Below, one piece after another: positions 44,338-54,322 of a stretch of DNA of 64,000 nucleotides. The notes below the pieces were generated by a model, which was not told the origin of the DNA, did no database searches, and saw only the letters and a program-made list of their open reading frames with translations. This stretch comes from Chlorobaculum thiosulfatiphilum (GTDB lineage: Bacteria; Bacteroidota; Chlorobiia; Chlorobiales; Chlorobiaceae), in NCBI RefSeq assembly GCF_006265165.1, contig NZ_VDCH01000001.1, positions 186,001 through 250,000 on the forward strand, given 5' to 3'. The number at the start of each line of letters is the position of its first letter. Positions within the stretch are counted from its first letter, which is position 1. The translations under genes and the position numbers were made by a program.

Positions 44338-46519
44338 GAATCCTCCCGACTCTGAAAATATTCCGGCGGCTTTGCTCCCGGAAACCCGGAAACTCAACGG
44401 CAACGCTCACGCCGAAAAGCCAGACTTGTGCGACCCGTCGCTCTACATCAACCGGGAGTTGAGCTGGCTCTGCTTCAACCGCCGCGTACTCGACGAGGCG
44501 ATCCGGCCCGGTGAGCATCCGCTCATCGAACGCGCCAAGTTCATCGCGATCTTCAGCTCCAACCTCGACGAGTTTTTCATGATCCGCGTGGCGGGCATCG
44601 AAAAGCAGGTCGAGGCCGGAATCCGCAAAAAAACCATCGACGGCTTCACGCCATCCGAACAGCTCGAACGCATCAGAGCGGAGGTGCTCGAACAGCTCAG
44701 GCTGCGCGACGCCTGCCTCTACGGCGACATCCTGCCCGCGCTCGCCGCGGAGGGCATCACCATCGCGCGATTCGCCGACCTGCGGGAAAAAGATCAGGAG
44801 GCGCTGAACGCCTGGTTCCGCAAGGAGATCTATCCCGTGCTCACGCCGCTGGCGTTCGATACCGGCCATCCGTTCCCTTTCATGTCGAACCTGTCGCTGA
44901 ACCTGGCCATAGAACTCGACGACATCGAGCACGGCAACCTGAAGTTCGCCCGCGTCAAGGTGCCGAGTGTGCTGCCGCGCCTGTTGAAACTCAACGACAT
45001 CGAGGGGCTGTGCAGCGACCCCGCGTGTATGCGGTTTCTCTGGATCGAGGAGCTGATCCAGCACAACCTCGGCCTGCTCTTTCCGACGATGAAGATCGTG
45101 CAGTCGCACCAGTTCCGCATCATCCGCGACGCCGACATCGAAATCGAGGAGGACGAGGCGGGCGACCTGTTGCAAACCATCGAAAAGGGGGTGCGGTCGC
45201 GGCGGTACGGCGACGTCGTGCGGCTCGACATCAGCCCGGAAATGCCGGAGTTCGTGCGGCAGTTGCTGATAAAGAACCTCGAAATCGAGGAGCGGAACGT
45301 CTATGAAATCGACGGTGCGCTCGGCCTCGGCTGCCTGATGGAGCTGCTCAAAATCGACCGGCCATCGCTCAAGGACGAGCCGTTCATTGCGCACAATCCC
45401 TTCGAGGAGCCGCGAAACGCCGATATTTTCCGGGCCATCGATTCGGGCGACCTGCTCTTTTATCACCCGTACGACTCGTTCCAGCCGGTAGTCGATTTCA
45501 TCGACCGGGCGGCGAGCGATCCCGACGTGCTCTCCATCAAGCAGACCCTCTACCGGGTCGGCGGCAACTCCCCCATCGTCAAATCGCTGATGAAGGCCGC
45601 CGAACTCGGCAAGCAGGTGGCCGTGCTGGTGGAGCTGAAGGCGCGGTTCGACGAGGAGAACAACATCGTGTGGGCGCGGGCGCTCGAAGAAGTCGGCGCG
45701 CACGTCATCTACGGCCTGCCCGGCCTCAAAACCCACGCCAAGCTGACGCTCGTGGTGCGCCGCGAAGCGCAGGGCCTCAAGCGCTACCTGCACCTCGGCA
45801 CGGGCAACTACAACCCGTCAACCGGCAAGCTCTACACCGACTACAGCTTTTTCACCGACGACGACCGGCTCTCATGCGAGGTCTCGGAGCTGTTCAACGC
45901 GCTGACCGGCTATTTCAGATATACCGATTACCGCCATCTCCTGGTCTCGCCGATCAACACGAGAAAGCGGATCATCGAGATGATCGAGCGCGAAATCGGG
46001 TGGGCCGAAAAAGGCGGCGGGAAAATCATGATGAAAATGAACTCGCTGGTCGATCCTGCCACCATCCAGGCACTCTACCGGGCGTCGCGGGCGGGGGTCG
46101 AAATCGACCTCGTCGTGCGCGGCATCTGTTGCCTCAAGCCGGGCATTCCGGGCGTGAGCGAAAATATCCGGGTCATCAGTATCATCGGGCGCTACCTCGA
46201 ACACAGCCGCGCCTACTGGTTCTCGAACGGAGGCAAGCCGGAGCTGTACCTCGGCAGCGCCGACCTCATGCCGCGCAACCTCGACGACCGCGTCGAAACG
46301 CTCTTTCCGATCCTCGATCCGACGCTCGTCGAGCGGGTCAAAAACGACCTCGAACTCCAGCTCGCCGACAACCTCAAGGCGTGGAAGATCGAGCCGGATG
46401 GCAACTGCACGCTGCTGCGCAACGACGCACCGCAGGTCAACAGCCAGGAGCGTTTTATGAAACGGCGTACGCAGAAAAAGAAGACGACCGGCATCAAGGG
46501 CCGACTCGCCATGAACTGA
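44336..46519 (+). CDS. ppk1: Polyphosphate kinase 1
   Basis: 727 aa from the ATG at 44336 ([15 protein letters not shown]), a ~45-residue N-terminal extension before the conserved [20 protein letters not shown]. Autophosphorylation histidine region: [21 protein letters not shown], then [24 protein letters not shown]; second active-site His in [17 protein letters not shown] and [16 protein letters not shown]. It reversibly polymerises ATP gamma-phosphate into polyphosphate at granules/membrane. The start lacks a clear Shine-Dalgarno and a TTG further upstream exists. It heads a plus-strand run with the repeat protein, CHAD and ParA-like genes. Confidence 0.95.
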   Translation: MNPPDSENIPAALLPETRKLNGNAHAEKPDLCDPSLYINRELSWLCFNRRVLDEAIRPGEHPLIERAKFIAIFSSNLDEFFMIRVAGIEKQVEAGIRKKTIDGFTPSEQLERIRAEVLEQLRLRDACLYGDILPALAAEGITIARFADLREKDQEALNAWFRKEIYPVLTPLAFDTGHPFPFMSNLSLNLAIELDDIEHGNLKFARVKVPSVLPRLLKLNDIEGLCSDPACMRFLWIEELIQHNLGLLFPTMKIVQSHQFRIIRDADIEIEEDEAGDLLQTIEKGVRSRRYGDVVRLDISPEMPEFVRQLLIKNLEIEERNVYEIDGALGLGCLMELLKIDRPSLKDEPFIAHNPFEEPRNADIFRAIDSGDLLFYHPYDSFQPVVDFIDRAASDPDVLSIKQTLYRVGGNSPIVKSLMKAAELGKQVAVLVELKARFDEENNIVWARALEEVGAHVIYGLPGLKTHAKLTLVVRREAQGLKRYLHLGTGNYNPSTGKLYTDYSFFTDDDRLSCEVSELFNALTGYFRYTDYRHLLVSPINTRKRIIEMIEREIGWAEKGGGKIMMKMNSLVDPATIQALYRASRAGVEIDLVVRGICCLKPGIPGVSENIRVISIIGRYLEHSRAYWFSNGGKPELYLGSADLMPRNLDDRVETLFPILDPTLVERVKNDLELQLADNLKAWKIEPDGNCTLLRNDAPQVNSQERFMKRRTQKKKTTGIKGRLAMN

Positions 46520-46745
46520 CCCGGAACGGCAACAAAGCGGTAACGATTCTGTCAACTCTTTGCAACGAAACGATATATCCTGTCACGACCAGCTAACTTG
46601 CACATCGTAAACACTGAAAAAAATCGTTTCAATCATCGATTGCCGCACGGAAGCGGGAAAGTTCTGGTTGTATAAGAACGCAAGGCGATCATCGATTCCG
46701 CCAGCATCCCGGCCACGACCGGCATCGAATCATCAAGGTTTCGCA

Positions 46746-47567
46746 ATGATGCGCACATTCAGAGAAATCATGGGCACGCTCGATGGCACCGGCGATATCG
46801 ACTGCTCGAACATGGGGCTGACCTCGCTCGAAGGGTGCCCGGAGATTGTCGAAGGGTCGTTCAACTGCTCCGGTAACAATCTGACCTCGCTCGAAGGAGC
46901 GTCGCGAATCACCGGCAGCTTCGACTGCTCCGGCAACGAACTCACCTCGCTCGAAGGTGGGCCGGAGAAAATCGAGGGTGACTTCAACTGCTCCTCGAAC
47001 CGCCTCTCCTGCCTCAAGGGCGGGCCGAAAAAGGTGAAGGGCGACTTCAATTGCTCAGGCAACCAACTGATTTCGCTCCTCGGCTCGCCGAAAAAGGTGA
47101 AGGGACATTTCGACTGCTCCGGCAATCAGCTCGTTTCGCTCTACGGCTCGCCGCTCGAAACGGGATCGTTCAACTGCTCGTCGAACCGCCTGCGCTCGTT
47201 GCAGGGAGCGCCGGACGAAGTCCGCGCCGGTTTCGACTGCTCGGCGAACCTGCTCGTGTCGCTCGACGGCTCGCCGGAGTTCGTCAACGGAGACTTCTGT
47301 TGCGCTGACAATATGCTGGAAAATCTCGCGCACGGGCCTATCGAAGTGGCGGGCAGCTTCGACTGCTCCGGCAACCGCCTCATGAGCCTCAAGCGATTTC
47401 CGAAGCGGATGGCTGGCGATCTCGACTGTTCGGGCAACCCGGCGCTCGCCTGCGACGCCATTGGGCCGGAGCCAGACCGGAGCTGCATCCGGCTCGTCCA
47501 TGGCGGCTCGGTGCGCTGCTGCTGCCAGCAAACCGGCGGCAACCATATCGAAGTCTTGTCTTCATAA
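46746..47567 (+). CDS. Cysteine-containing leucine-rich-like repeat protein
   Basis: 273 aa from the ATG at 46746. About ten ~22-residue repeats of the form S/D-F-x-C-S-G-N-x-L-x-S-L-x-G-x-P-x-x-V-x-G (e.g. SFDCSGNELTSLEGGPEKIE, DFNCSGNQLISLLGSPKKVK), a regular solenoid. Similar repeats occur in proteins of phages and Bacteroidota labelled leucine-rich. A C-terminal tail has clustered cysteines (VRCCCQQTGG). No signal peptide. It sits between ppk1 and the CHAD gene, 20 nt before the latter, so likely cotranscribed. Function unknown; the solenoid suggests a scaffold or protein-binding role. Confidence 0.75.
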   Translation: MMRTFREIMGTLDGTGDIDCSNMGLTSLEGCPEIVEGSFNCSGNNLTSLEGASRITGSFDCSGNELTSLEGGPEKIEGDFNCSSNRLSCLKGGPKKVKGDFNCSGNQLISLLGSPKKVKGHFDCSGNQLVSLYGSPLETGSFNCSSNRLRSLQGAPDEVRAGFDCSANLLVSLDGSPEFVNGDFCCADNMLENLAHGPIEVAGSFDCSGNRLMSLKRFPKRMAGDLDCSGNPALACDAIGPEPDRSCIRLVHGGSVRCCCQQTGGNHIEVLSS

Positions 47568-47587
47568 CCGGTCAAAACCGCGAGCCG

Positions 47588-49162
47588 ATGAGCGATACCC
47601 AGGAGACCCTTTTTTTCCGGATCAACGGAGAAGCGCCGTTGCTTCAGGCGCTCGGCCAGAACCTGCCCGAGGGATGGAGCCTCGGCAAAATTTCGACGCG
47701 GCGGGAGCGGCTCGTTTTTTACGATACTTTCGAGGAGGAGGCGCTGCGCAAAGGCCTGGCGGTGATGCGCAGAAAGGGTGTGCTCTCGATCATCGCGCTC
47801 GACAGCGGCGCGGTACAGGCCGAAACGCCGCTCGCCCAGACGCCGCCGCGCTTCCTGGCCGCCGACCTGCCGGAGGGCAAGGCCCGCAAAAAGCTCTCGC
47901 AATGCAGCACGCTCCGGGCCTTCATCAACCGCTGCGCCATCGACCGCTTCATTTCGAGCTGGCGGATTCTGAACGAGGAGAACAAAACCGTCGCGACGCT
48001 CGAATACGAATCGATCCATCCGGTGGACAAAAGCAGCGAAACCGTTTTTCCGCGCTACTACTCGATCACGCCGCTCAAGGGCTACCACAAGGAGCTGTCG
48101 CCGATGCTGATGGCGCTGCCCGAACCGGTTGACGCCTACCGGATCACGAGCATCAAGGAGCGCTTCATGGCCATCATAGAGGCCGCCGAGCCGTTCGGCA
48201 GAGGCTACTCCTCGAAGCTCCACCTGCAACTCGACGCCCGCGCGCCCATCCACGAAAACGTCCGGCGACTCCTGCAATTCACCAGCTCGATCATGGAGCA
48301 GAACGAAGAGGGTATCCGCAAGGATATCGACTCCGAGTTCCTGCACGACTTCCGCGTGGCCGTGCGAAGAAGCCGCTCGATCCTCCGGCTGCTCAACGGC
48401 GTGTTCGATCCCGAAAAGACCGCCTGGGCGCTCGCGGGGCTGCGCGAACTCGGCAAACGCACCAACGAGCTGCGCGACAGCGACGTCTATCTCTTGCGCC
48501 GCGAAGAGTACACGCGGCTCCTGCCGCCCTCGCTCCAGCAGGCGCTCGATCCCTTTTTCAGCGATCTCGAAGCGGAGAAACGCTTGCATCACAGGCAGTT
48601 CTGTCGCTACCTTACGGGCGGGGAATATCCCGACTTTATGAGTTCGCTGAAAGAGTTCATTGCGGATGGGGCGCTTCCAGACCCGGAATCCGCACCACTC
48701 GCCGCGCAATCGACGGGCGAAGTGGCGACGAGAGCGATCCGCAAAGCGCTGAAAAAGGTGCTCGCGCACGGCCGCCGCGCAGGCAGCGAAACGAGCGACC
48801 AGGAGCTGCACGAGTTGCGCATCGGCTGCAAAAAGCTCCGCTACCTGCTCGAATTCTTCGCCTCGCTCTTTCCGTCGAAAGCCACCGCGCAGGCGATCCG
48901 GCAGATGAAGGCGTTGCAGGACAACCTCGGCGGCTTCGTGGACATGTCGGTGCAGATGGAGTTTCTGCAAAGCCGTCTCGAAGCACTTCCGGCGGATCGC
49001 GGCGGCATCGGCGAAGCAGCGGCCATCGGCGGCCTGCTGGCGACGCTCTACCGCGAACGGGAAAAGGTCAGGGAACATTTCCACGAAATCTTCTCCGGAT
49101 TCGACAGCGACGAAACCGGAGCACTGTTCGACGAACTGTTGACCGGACTTGCCGAAGCATGA
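47588..49162 (+). CDS. CHAD-domain protein, putative polyphosphate binder
   Basis: 524 aa. The N-terminal ~210 residues are CYTH-like in layout ([23 protein letters not shown]) but with degenerate EXEXK. CHAD helices follow from ~255: [25 protein letters not shown] and [24 protein letters not shown], the two conserved His/Arg/Lys-rich motifs. CHAD domains bind polyphosphate and target granules. The stop overlaps the ParA-like start by ATGA, and ppk1 lies upstream, so a granule role is well supported by context. Confidence 0.9.
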   Translation: MSDTQETLFFRINGEAPLLQALGQNLPEGWSLGKISTRRERLVFYDTFEEEALRKGLAVMRRKGVLSIIALDSGAVQAETPLAQTPPRFLAADLPEGKARKKLSQCSTLRAFINRCAIDRFISSWRILNEENKTVATLEYESIHPVDKSSETVFPRYYSITPLKGYHKELSPMLMALPEPVDAYRITSIKERFMAIIEAAEPFGRGYSSKLHLQLDARAPIHENVRRLLQFTSSIMEQNEEGIRKDIDSEFLHDFRVAVRRSRSILRLLNGVFDPEKTAWALAGLRELGKRTNELRDSDVYLLRREEYTRLLPPSLQQALDPFFSDLEAEKRLHHRQFCRYLTGGEYPDFMSSLKEFIADGALPDPESAPLAAQSTGEVATRAIRKALKKVLAHGRRAGSETSDQELHELRIGCKKLRYLLEFFASLFPSKATAQAIRQMKALQDNLGGFVDMSVQMEFLQSRLEALPADRGGIGEAAAIGGLLATLYREREKVREHFHEIFSGFDSDETGALFDELLTGLAEA

Positions 49163-49902
49163 AAACCATCGCCCTGTACAGCATCAAGGGCGGCGTGGGC
49201 AAAACAGCCGCCGCCGTCAATCTCTCGTTCCTCGCCGCGACCGCCACGACGCCAACGCTCATCTGCGACCTCGATCCGCAAGGCGCCAGCTCGTTCTACT
49301 TCCGTATCACGGCGTCGCGCAAGTACAACAGCGAAAAATTCCTCAAGGGAAACAGCAAAATCCTCAAGAACATCAAGGCGACCGACTTCGCCCACCTCGA
49401 CCTGCTCCCCTCGGACTTGTCATACCGGAACCTCGACATCGAGCTGTCGGAGTCGAAGAAACCGAAAAAGCTGCTCTCGAAAAACCTCGAAGGACTGGAT
49501 GACGAATACCGCTACCTCTTCTTCGACTGCCCGCCGAACCTCACGCTGCTCTCGGAGAGCGTCTTCCGCGCCGCCGACCTGATTCTCGTGCCGGTCATCC
49601 CCACGACCCTTTCGATCCGCACCTTCAACCAGCTCGTGGAGTTTTTCGCGGAGAACGGCCTCGACAGCTCGAAAATCGTTGGATTCTTTTCGATGGAGGA
49701 GAAACGGAAATCGATACACCGCGAAATCGTCGAGGAGTTCAGCGCCAATCCGGCGATGCTCCGCCAATCGATCCCCTACAGCTCGGAGGTCGAGAAGATG
49801 GGCCTCACCCGCGCGCCCCTCACCGCCACCCACCCCAAAACCCCCGCCGCGCAAGCGTACAGCAAACTGTGGCAAGAGGTGAGGGGGAGAATAGAATTAT
49901 GA
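49159..49902 (+). CDS. ParA/MinD-family ATPase
   Basis: 247 aa. Deviant Walker [18 protein letters not shown] at residues 11-17, A' [12 protein letters not shown], and Walker [13 protein letters not shown]. ParA-type ATPases bind DNA or membrane as ATP dimers and position cargo. No ParB-like gene, plasmid features or parS-like repeats are seen. It is translationally coupled to the CHAD gene, suggesting that its cargo adaptor is the CHAD protein, by analogy with carboxysome-positioning McdA. That link is inference. Confidence 0.92.
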   Translation: MKTIALYSIKGGVGKTAAAVNLSFLAATATTPTLICDLDPQGASSFYFRITASRKYNSEKFLKGNSKILKNIKATDFAHLDLLPSDLSYRNLDIELSESKKPKKLLSKNLEGLDDEYRYLFFDCPPNLTLLSESVFRAADLILVPVIPTTLSIRTFNQLVEFFAENGLDSSKIVGFFSMEEKRKSIHREIVEEFSANPAMLRQSIPYSSEVEKMGLTRAPLTATHPKTPAAQAYSKLWQEVRGRIEL

Positions 49903-49955
49903 ATTATGAATTATGAATTATGAATTATGAATTATGAATTGTGAATTGTGAATTG
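49894..49955. repeat. Heptamer microsatellite
   Basis: GAATTAT repeated six times (49894-49935) then GAATTGT twice and a partial unit. The array overlaps the last codons of the ParA-like gene and fills its 3' flank. Replication slippage here could vary the length. Confidence 0.9.
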
Positions 49956-50001
49956 AATTGCCAAGCGCAATACTAGCCAAAACACCCTCTTTTTACATTC
50001 A

Positions 50002-50037
50002 TCCTATTCATCCTATCTGTCCTATCTGTCCTACTCT
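50002..50037. repeat. Nonamer repeat array, site C
   Basis: Units TCCTATTCA, TCCTATCTG, TCCTATCTG, TCCTACTCT, period 9, right beside the 3' end of the phosphoesterase gene. Confidence 0.65.
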
Positions 50038-50044
50038 TTCTTTT

Positions 50045-51106
50045 TTACGCCAGCAAATGAATCCGCGAAAAGACGTAATCGAGGTGATCCTCGTTGAGCA
50101 CAATGCGGTAAAAGCCGCTCTGGCCAAGCTCCTCGGGCGGGTTGAGGCGTTCGCCGGTCGAGCGGCTTCGATGGCCGTCGCGCGTCCAGTAAACGAGGCG
50201 GATCATGCCTGCCTCGATCTCAATGGCGGTGAGGCCACGCTTGCCAATGCAGCAGCCTGAATTGAAGATGCTCGGAATGGCGATGGCGTCGTACCGCCCG
50301 CTGCGCAGGCTTTTGCGGAAGCCGTTGCGGTAGCATGATTCGAGTTCCGCCCTCACCTGGCCGATCTCGGCTTCGATTGCCTGCCGTTGCGTAGCGTCCG
50401 CCGGGGCATAGCCGCGGCACAGCGCTTCGAGGCGATAGTTGAGATAGTCGAGCTTGGACATCGACTCGAAGAGCGGGCGGTGCGTGTGGCCGATGATCGA
50501 GATGATCTTCGAGCGGTTCGAGAATTCGTACACCGAACGCTCGATAGCGAAGCGCTTGCGGCTGCTGTAGGAGACCGAGTAGTTGCGAAAGCCGAAAGGC
50601 CGCGCCAGGTAGCGAAGCAGATAGAAGAGCGAGCGGCTGAACAGTGACGAGGGTTCGTTGAGGTAGGGCGAAGCCTGGTGGCCGTGAAAAAGCAGAAGAG
50701 TCTGTCCCTCGTAACGCAACGCGAGCGACTCGACGAGCGCGGAGGCGAGTCTGTAGTCGTGGTGATCGAGAAGCGCCTGATCGTGATTGCCGTACAGTTT
50801 CCGGAAGAAACCGTTCCGCCCGAACGCGAGCAAGAGATCGTACAGCCCGTCCCAGGCGGAGGCGATGGCCTGGAGGTCGAACTTGAACAGCTCCTCGACG
50901 TCGCCGTTCAAAACGAGGCTGAAGCCATCGGCAAGGTAGCGCTGGCGCAGCACGGTCTCGAAGAGCTGGCCGTTGTGCCGGAACTCGTCGTTACGCCCGC
51001 CATCGCCGAGATGCAGATCGCTGACAACCACCACCCGCGAAGCGCGGTCAATCCCGATCGTTTCCGAGGTGTGCAGCAACCGTTCGAGATTGGAATAGCG
51101 AGTCAT
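50045..51106 (-). CDS. Calcineurin-like metallophosphoesterase, copy 1
   Basis: 353 aa. Binuclear metal motifs: VVVSDLHLGDGG, LNGDVEELFKF, YGNHDQAL and IIGHTHRPLFES. The C-terminal ~70 residues (RIVLNEDHLDYVFSRIHLLA) are shared with copy 2. Family members hydrolyse phosphomonoesters, phosphodiesters or UDP-diacylglucosamine; substrate unknown. No signal peptide. It is a paralogue of the next upstream gene. Position beside the ppk1-CHAD-ParA genes suggests a phosphate or lipid link only as inference. Confidence 0.9.
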   Translation of the reverse strand: MTRYSNLERLLHTSETIGIDRASRVVVVSDLHLGDGGRNDEFRHNGQLFETVLRQRYLADGFSLVLNGDVEELFKFDLQAIASAWDGLYDLLLAFGRNGFFRKLYGNHDQALLDHHDYRLASALVESLALRYEGQTLLLFHGHQASPYLNEPSSLFSRSLFYLLRYLARPFGFRNYSVSYSSRKRFAIERSVYEFSNRSKIISIIGHTHRPLFESMSKLDYLNYRLEALCRGYAPADATQRQAIEAEIGQVRAELESCYRNGFRKSLRSGRYDAIAIPSIFNSGCCIGKRGLTAIEIEAGMIRLVYWTRDGHRSRSTGERLNPPEELGQSGFYRIVLNEDHLDYVFSRIHLLA

Positions 51107-51201
51107 GCGCCGCCTGTCGGGTGAAAAGAGCTGTTTACCTCGGCAAAGGTAAGCCTTTCCAGAACGCTACGTTGCAAACTTCCGGCAAACTCTTTTCGCC
51201 A

Positions 51202-51234
51202 GATCAGTCGGATCCGTCCGATCCATCCTACGCC
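51202..51234. repeat. Nonamer repeat array, site D
   Basis: Units GATCAGTCG, GATCCGTCC, GATCCATCC and a partial TACGCC, period 9, straddling the 3' end of the second phosphoesterase gene. Confidence 0.6.
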
Positions 51235-52301
51235 AGCAGGCGGATTCGCGAAAAGACGTAATCGAGGTGATCCTCGTTGAGCACGATGCGGTAGAAGCCG
51301 CTGTTGCCAAGCTGTTCCGGAGCGCTGCTGCGGTCGCTGACGAAGCGCCGCCCCTGCTTCTCCTTGAACCAGTAAACCAGCCGTATCCGGTCGCCGTCGA
51401 TTTCAAGCGCCGTGACGCCTCGCTTGCCAATGGCGCAGCCCGAGTTGAAAACGCTCGGTATGACAATATTATTATACCGCCCGCTGCGCAAGCCGATCTT
51501 CTTGCCCTCGGTGAAGCAGGCGTCGAGCATCGCCTTCAGGTCGCCGATCTGCTCCTCGATGGCGAACCGCTCCTCCGGCCCGGCATCGGGGTACTGGCGG
51601 CAAAGCTCCTCGATGCGGTAGTTGAGATGATCGACCTTCGAGAGCGACTCGAACAGTGGCCGGTGGGTGTGGCCGATGATCGAAACGATCTTGGCCTGGT
51701 TCGAGAACTCGTAGATCGAGCGCTCGATGGCAAAGCGGCGACGGCTGTTGTAGGCGGTCGAAAAGTTGCGGATGCCGATGGGCTTGGCCACGTAGCGCAG
51801 GAACAGCACGACCGCCCGGCTGACCAGCGGATAGGTCTCCCAGAGCAGAATCGAGGCCTGATGGCCGTGAAAAAGCAGCATCACCTCCTCTTCGTACTCA
51901 AACCTGATCGATTCGAGCAGATGGTTCGAGAGCGGGTAGTTCCGCTCCTCGAAAAGATCGGAGTCGTGGTTGCCGTAGGTCTTCCAGAAAAATCCGTTCT
52001 TTTCGAATTGCAGAAACAGTTCGTACATCTCGCCCCAGCGGCTGACGATATCCTCTACCGAAAACTTGAACAGCTCTTCGACGTCACCATTCAGCACGAG
52101 GCTGTACTCACCCGGCAGGTAGTGCTCCTGAAGCATTGAGCGCACCAGCTCCGAGTTGCGCCGGAACTCGTCACGACGCCCGCCGTTGCCCATGTGCAAG
52201 TCGCTCAGGATCAGCACCTTCGACGAACCGTCGAGCCTGACGGGCCTGGACGTTTCAAGCAATTTTTCAAGATGGGGATGTTTCTTCTGATGCAGACTCA
52301 C
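51228..52301 (-). CDS. Calcineurin-like metallophosphoesterase, copy 2
   Basis: 357 aa. ILSDLHMGNGGRRDEF, LNGDVEELFKFS, YGNHDSDLFEE and IIGHTHRPLFES give the metal ligands. Most of the chain aligns with copy 1 (ERSIYEFSNQAKIVSIIGHTHR; GCAIGKRGVTALEIDGDRIRLVYW). The two genes end in an identical 38-bp run, suggesting gene conversion or recent duplication. About 120 bp separates them, so they may be one transcript. Substrate unknown. Confidence 0.9.
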   Translation of the reverse strand: MSLHQKKHPHLEKLLETSRPVRLDGSSKVLILSDLHMGNGGRRDEFRRNSELVRSMLQEHYLPGEYSLVLNGDVEELFKFSVEDIVSRWGEMYELFLQFEKNGFFWKTYGNHDSDLFEERNYPLSNHLLESIRFEYEEEVMLLFHGHQASILLWETYPLVSRAVVLFLRYVAKPIGIRNFSTAYNSRRRFAIERSIYEFSNQAKIVSIIGHTHRPLFESLSKVDHLNYRIEELCRQYPDAGPEERFAIEEQIGDLKAMLDACFTEGKKIGLRSGRYNNIVIPSVFNSGCAIGKRGVTALEIDGDRIRLVYWFKEKQGRRFVSDRSSAPEQLGNSGFYRIVLNEDHLDYVFSRIRLLA

Positions 52302-52490
52302 TGATGCAAACTCATGGTTTCAGACACATTTTTCCGGAAGGATTTTACCGTTTTCCGATACAACAGAGCGCGCCGTTCAAAGGTTCTCGCCCTCGAGACC
52401 TCAAAGCCCCCGGCTCTGATTTTGAAACTGAATATACTTTCAAGCCAGCCATTAACAACACATTGCCGAGGAAAGCGCCCGAACGGATGA

Positions 52491-53222
52491 GTGATTGAAA
52501 ATTTAACGAAAAAACGCTTTCTTGACCTGAAGCTCCATCAACCAAACCACGCCCCATTGGTCTCACCCGAACGATTCCGGAAAATCCGCGAGCTGCTCGA
52601 AAAGCGGCAGACCGACCTGACCCTCGTCATGGACAACGTCAACAAGGCGCACAACCTGGCAGCCATCATCCGGAGCTGCGACGCGGTCGGCATTCACCGG
52701 GTGCACGCCATTTCGTACCGCTCCTCGATCAGAACCAGGCAGAACACGGCGGCGGGCGCGAGCCGGTGGCTCAAGGTCGGCCTCAGCGAATCGATCGCGC
52801 CGGTCGGCGAAAAACTCCGCGCGGCGGGAATGCAGATTCTGGTGGCGCATCACTGCCCGGAGGCGGTCGATTTCCGCTCGATCGACTACACCCGCCCGAC
52901 GGCCATCGTCATGGGCGAGGAGCTGACAGGGCCTTCGCGGGAGGCGCTCGACCTCGGCGATAACTTCATCTACATCCCCATGGCCGGGATGGTCGAATCG
53001 CTGAACGTCTCGGTCGCCGCGGCGCTCATTCTGTTCGAAGCGCAACGCCAGCGCCAGGCCGCCGGATTGTACGACACGCGCCACTTCAGCGACGCCGAAT
53101 TCGAGCGCCTGCTCTTCGAGTACACCTACCCGCGCCTTGCTGCCGTGCTTCGCGAGCGAGGCAAACCCTACCCGAAGCTCGACGAAAACGGCGCGTTCGA
53201 GAACGACGGAATCACGGAGTGA
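52491..53222 (+). CDS. trmH: tRNA (guanosine-2'-O-)-methyltransferase TrmH
   Basis: 243 aa from a GTG. SpoU-type SPOUT fold: LVMDNVNKAHNLAAIIRSCDAVGIHRVHAIS (N..R motif), AIVMGEELTGPSREAL (motif II) and FIYIPMAGMVESLNVSVAAALILFEAQRQR (motif III, SLNVSVA). The C-terminal extension with TrmH-specific residues (EFERLLFEYTYPRLAAVLRERGKPYPKLDENG) supports Gm18 methylation of tRNA. The start lacks a strong ribosome site. It is divergent from the phosphoesterase genes. Confidence 0.92.
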   Translation: MIENLTKKRFLDLKLHQPNHAPLVSPERFRKIRELLEKRQTDLTLVMDNVNKAHNLAAIIRSCDAVGIHRVHAISYRSSIRTRQNTAAGASRWLKVGLSESIAPVGEKLRAAGMQILVAHHCPEAVDFRSIDYTRPTAIVMGEELTGPSREALDLGDNFIYIPMAGMVESLNVSVAAALILFEAQRQRQAAGLYDTRHFSDAEFERLLFEYTYPRLAAVLRERGKPYPKLDENGAFENDGITE

Positions 53223-53698
53223 AACCGCCGCATCCCGCTGGACTATTTTTTAAAACGGCTAATATATATACATCGCACATAAAAGCAAACACAACAGCCC
53301 CCCTTTCCATATATATAATAGACAGTTATCTCGTTTTTTTTCGTTTTGCCCGGCGCGAAAATATTGGTAGCTTTTACACATATTTTAGTGCAAGCATCCT
53401 TCTTCATCGACTTGCGTCGATTGTTCATACCCGGCACACAGGTCAGCAACCAACTGTTTTTTTGAAAGAGTTTACCGTTTGTCGAGTGTGCGTCATCCGG
53501 TATCGTGGTCGAAAAAGTCACTGGAATGGCCCGCTTCTGCCTGCTCTCTCCGTTTTTCCGGAGATCGGCGCTGAAAAAGCAAAGCTGTTGCCCGCCTGGA
53601 CGGCAAAAGGAACAATGGACGTCAAACTCTTTCCCTGTCGGCCAAATGAAGAAAATGCAAAGCTGGTTTCATCGAACCACCACAACAAACGATGACCG
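53223..53698. other. AT-rich leader region of the eCIS locus
   Basis: 476 bp with no gene I would support, although one plus-strand frame stays open by chance. It is AT-rich with runs such as TTATCTCGTTTTTTTT. A TATAAT occurs at 53314-53319 (…CATATATATAATAG…), but its -35 partner ACAACA is weak. Promoter and regulatory elements of the injection-system operon are expected here. Confidence 0.4.
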
Positions 53699-54316
53699 AT
53701 GATTTCTCATGCCCTGACAATCGTGGTCAATGAGCTGAACTCGCACCTGAAGGAGATCTATGCAATGGATACCGAAGTGGCGCGTCCTGGTAATCCATCC
53801 GACGGTTTCGATACGTCGAACAACGCGAGTTCGAGAGATTCGGTGATCTTTTCGGTCATCAACATCAGGGAAGAAAAGACGCTCAAGAACCAGCCCAATT
53901 TCCGGCGAGACGAAACCACGCTCAAGGCGCTGTATGAAAATCCGCCGGTATTCCTGAACTTCCAGATACTCATCATCGCGCCTCACGCGAACTACTCCAA
54001 CGGGCTCTTGATGCTCTCCCGTGTGTTGCGCTTCTTCCAGTACAGAAACGTCTTCACCCAGGACAACGTCAGCCCGGCCTCGATTACCAGCAACGCGCCC
54101 ACCAACGACCTCGACTGCCTCGAATCGTTCAAGCTGATCTTCGACCTCCACTCCCCCTCGATGGAGGAGATCAACCACCTCTGGGGAACCCTCGGCGGAA
54201 AGCAGTACCCTTTCGTGATTTACTGGATGCGCATGCTCGACCTGAAGTTCCTCGGACGCCCGAAGGAGGGCAGCCTCGTCCGGGAGGTCGTCACCAAAAT
54301 CAGCCATAAACCCTGA
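53699..54316 (+). CDS. eCIS tail-terminator/cap protein (DUF4255, Afp16-like)
   Basis: 205 aa. N-terminus MISHALTIVVNELNSHLKEIYAMD, then VIFSVINIREEKTLKN, NPPVFLNFQILIIAPHANYSNGLLMLSRVLRFFQ and FKLIFDLHSPSMEEINHLWGTLGGKQYPFVIYWMRM are the DUF4255/Pvc16_N pattern. In Afp-type particles this protein terminates the sheath-tube and caps the tail end away from the baseplate. It is the first gene of the cluster in this window. Its ribosome site is weak. Confidence 0.88.
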   Translation: MISHALTIVVNELNSHLKEIYAMDTEVARPGNPSDGFDTSNNASSRDSVIFSVINIREEKTLKNQPNFRRDETTLKALYENPPVFLNFQILIIAPHANYSNGLLMLSRVLRFFQYRNVFTQDNVSPASITSNAPTNDLDCLESFKLIFDLHSPSMEEINHLWGTLGGKQYPFVIYWMRMLDLKFLGRPKEGSLVREVVTKISHKP

Positions 54317-54322
54317 AGCGTC

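Noticed and set aside
53219-53695. 158-codon plus-strand frame before the eCIS cluster
   Set aside because: AT-rich, no ribosome site, composition unlike a protein, overlaps the trmH stop; likely regulatory leader.
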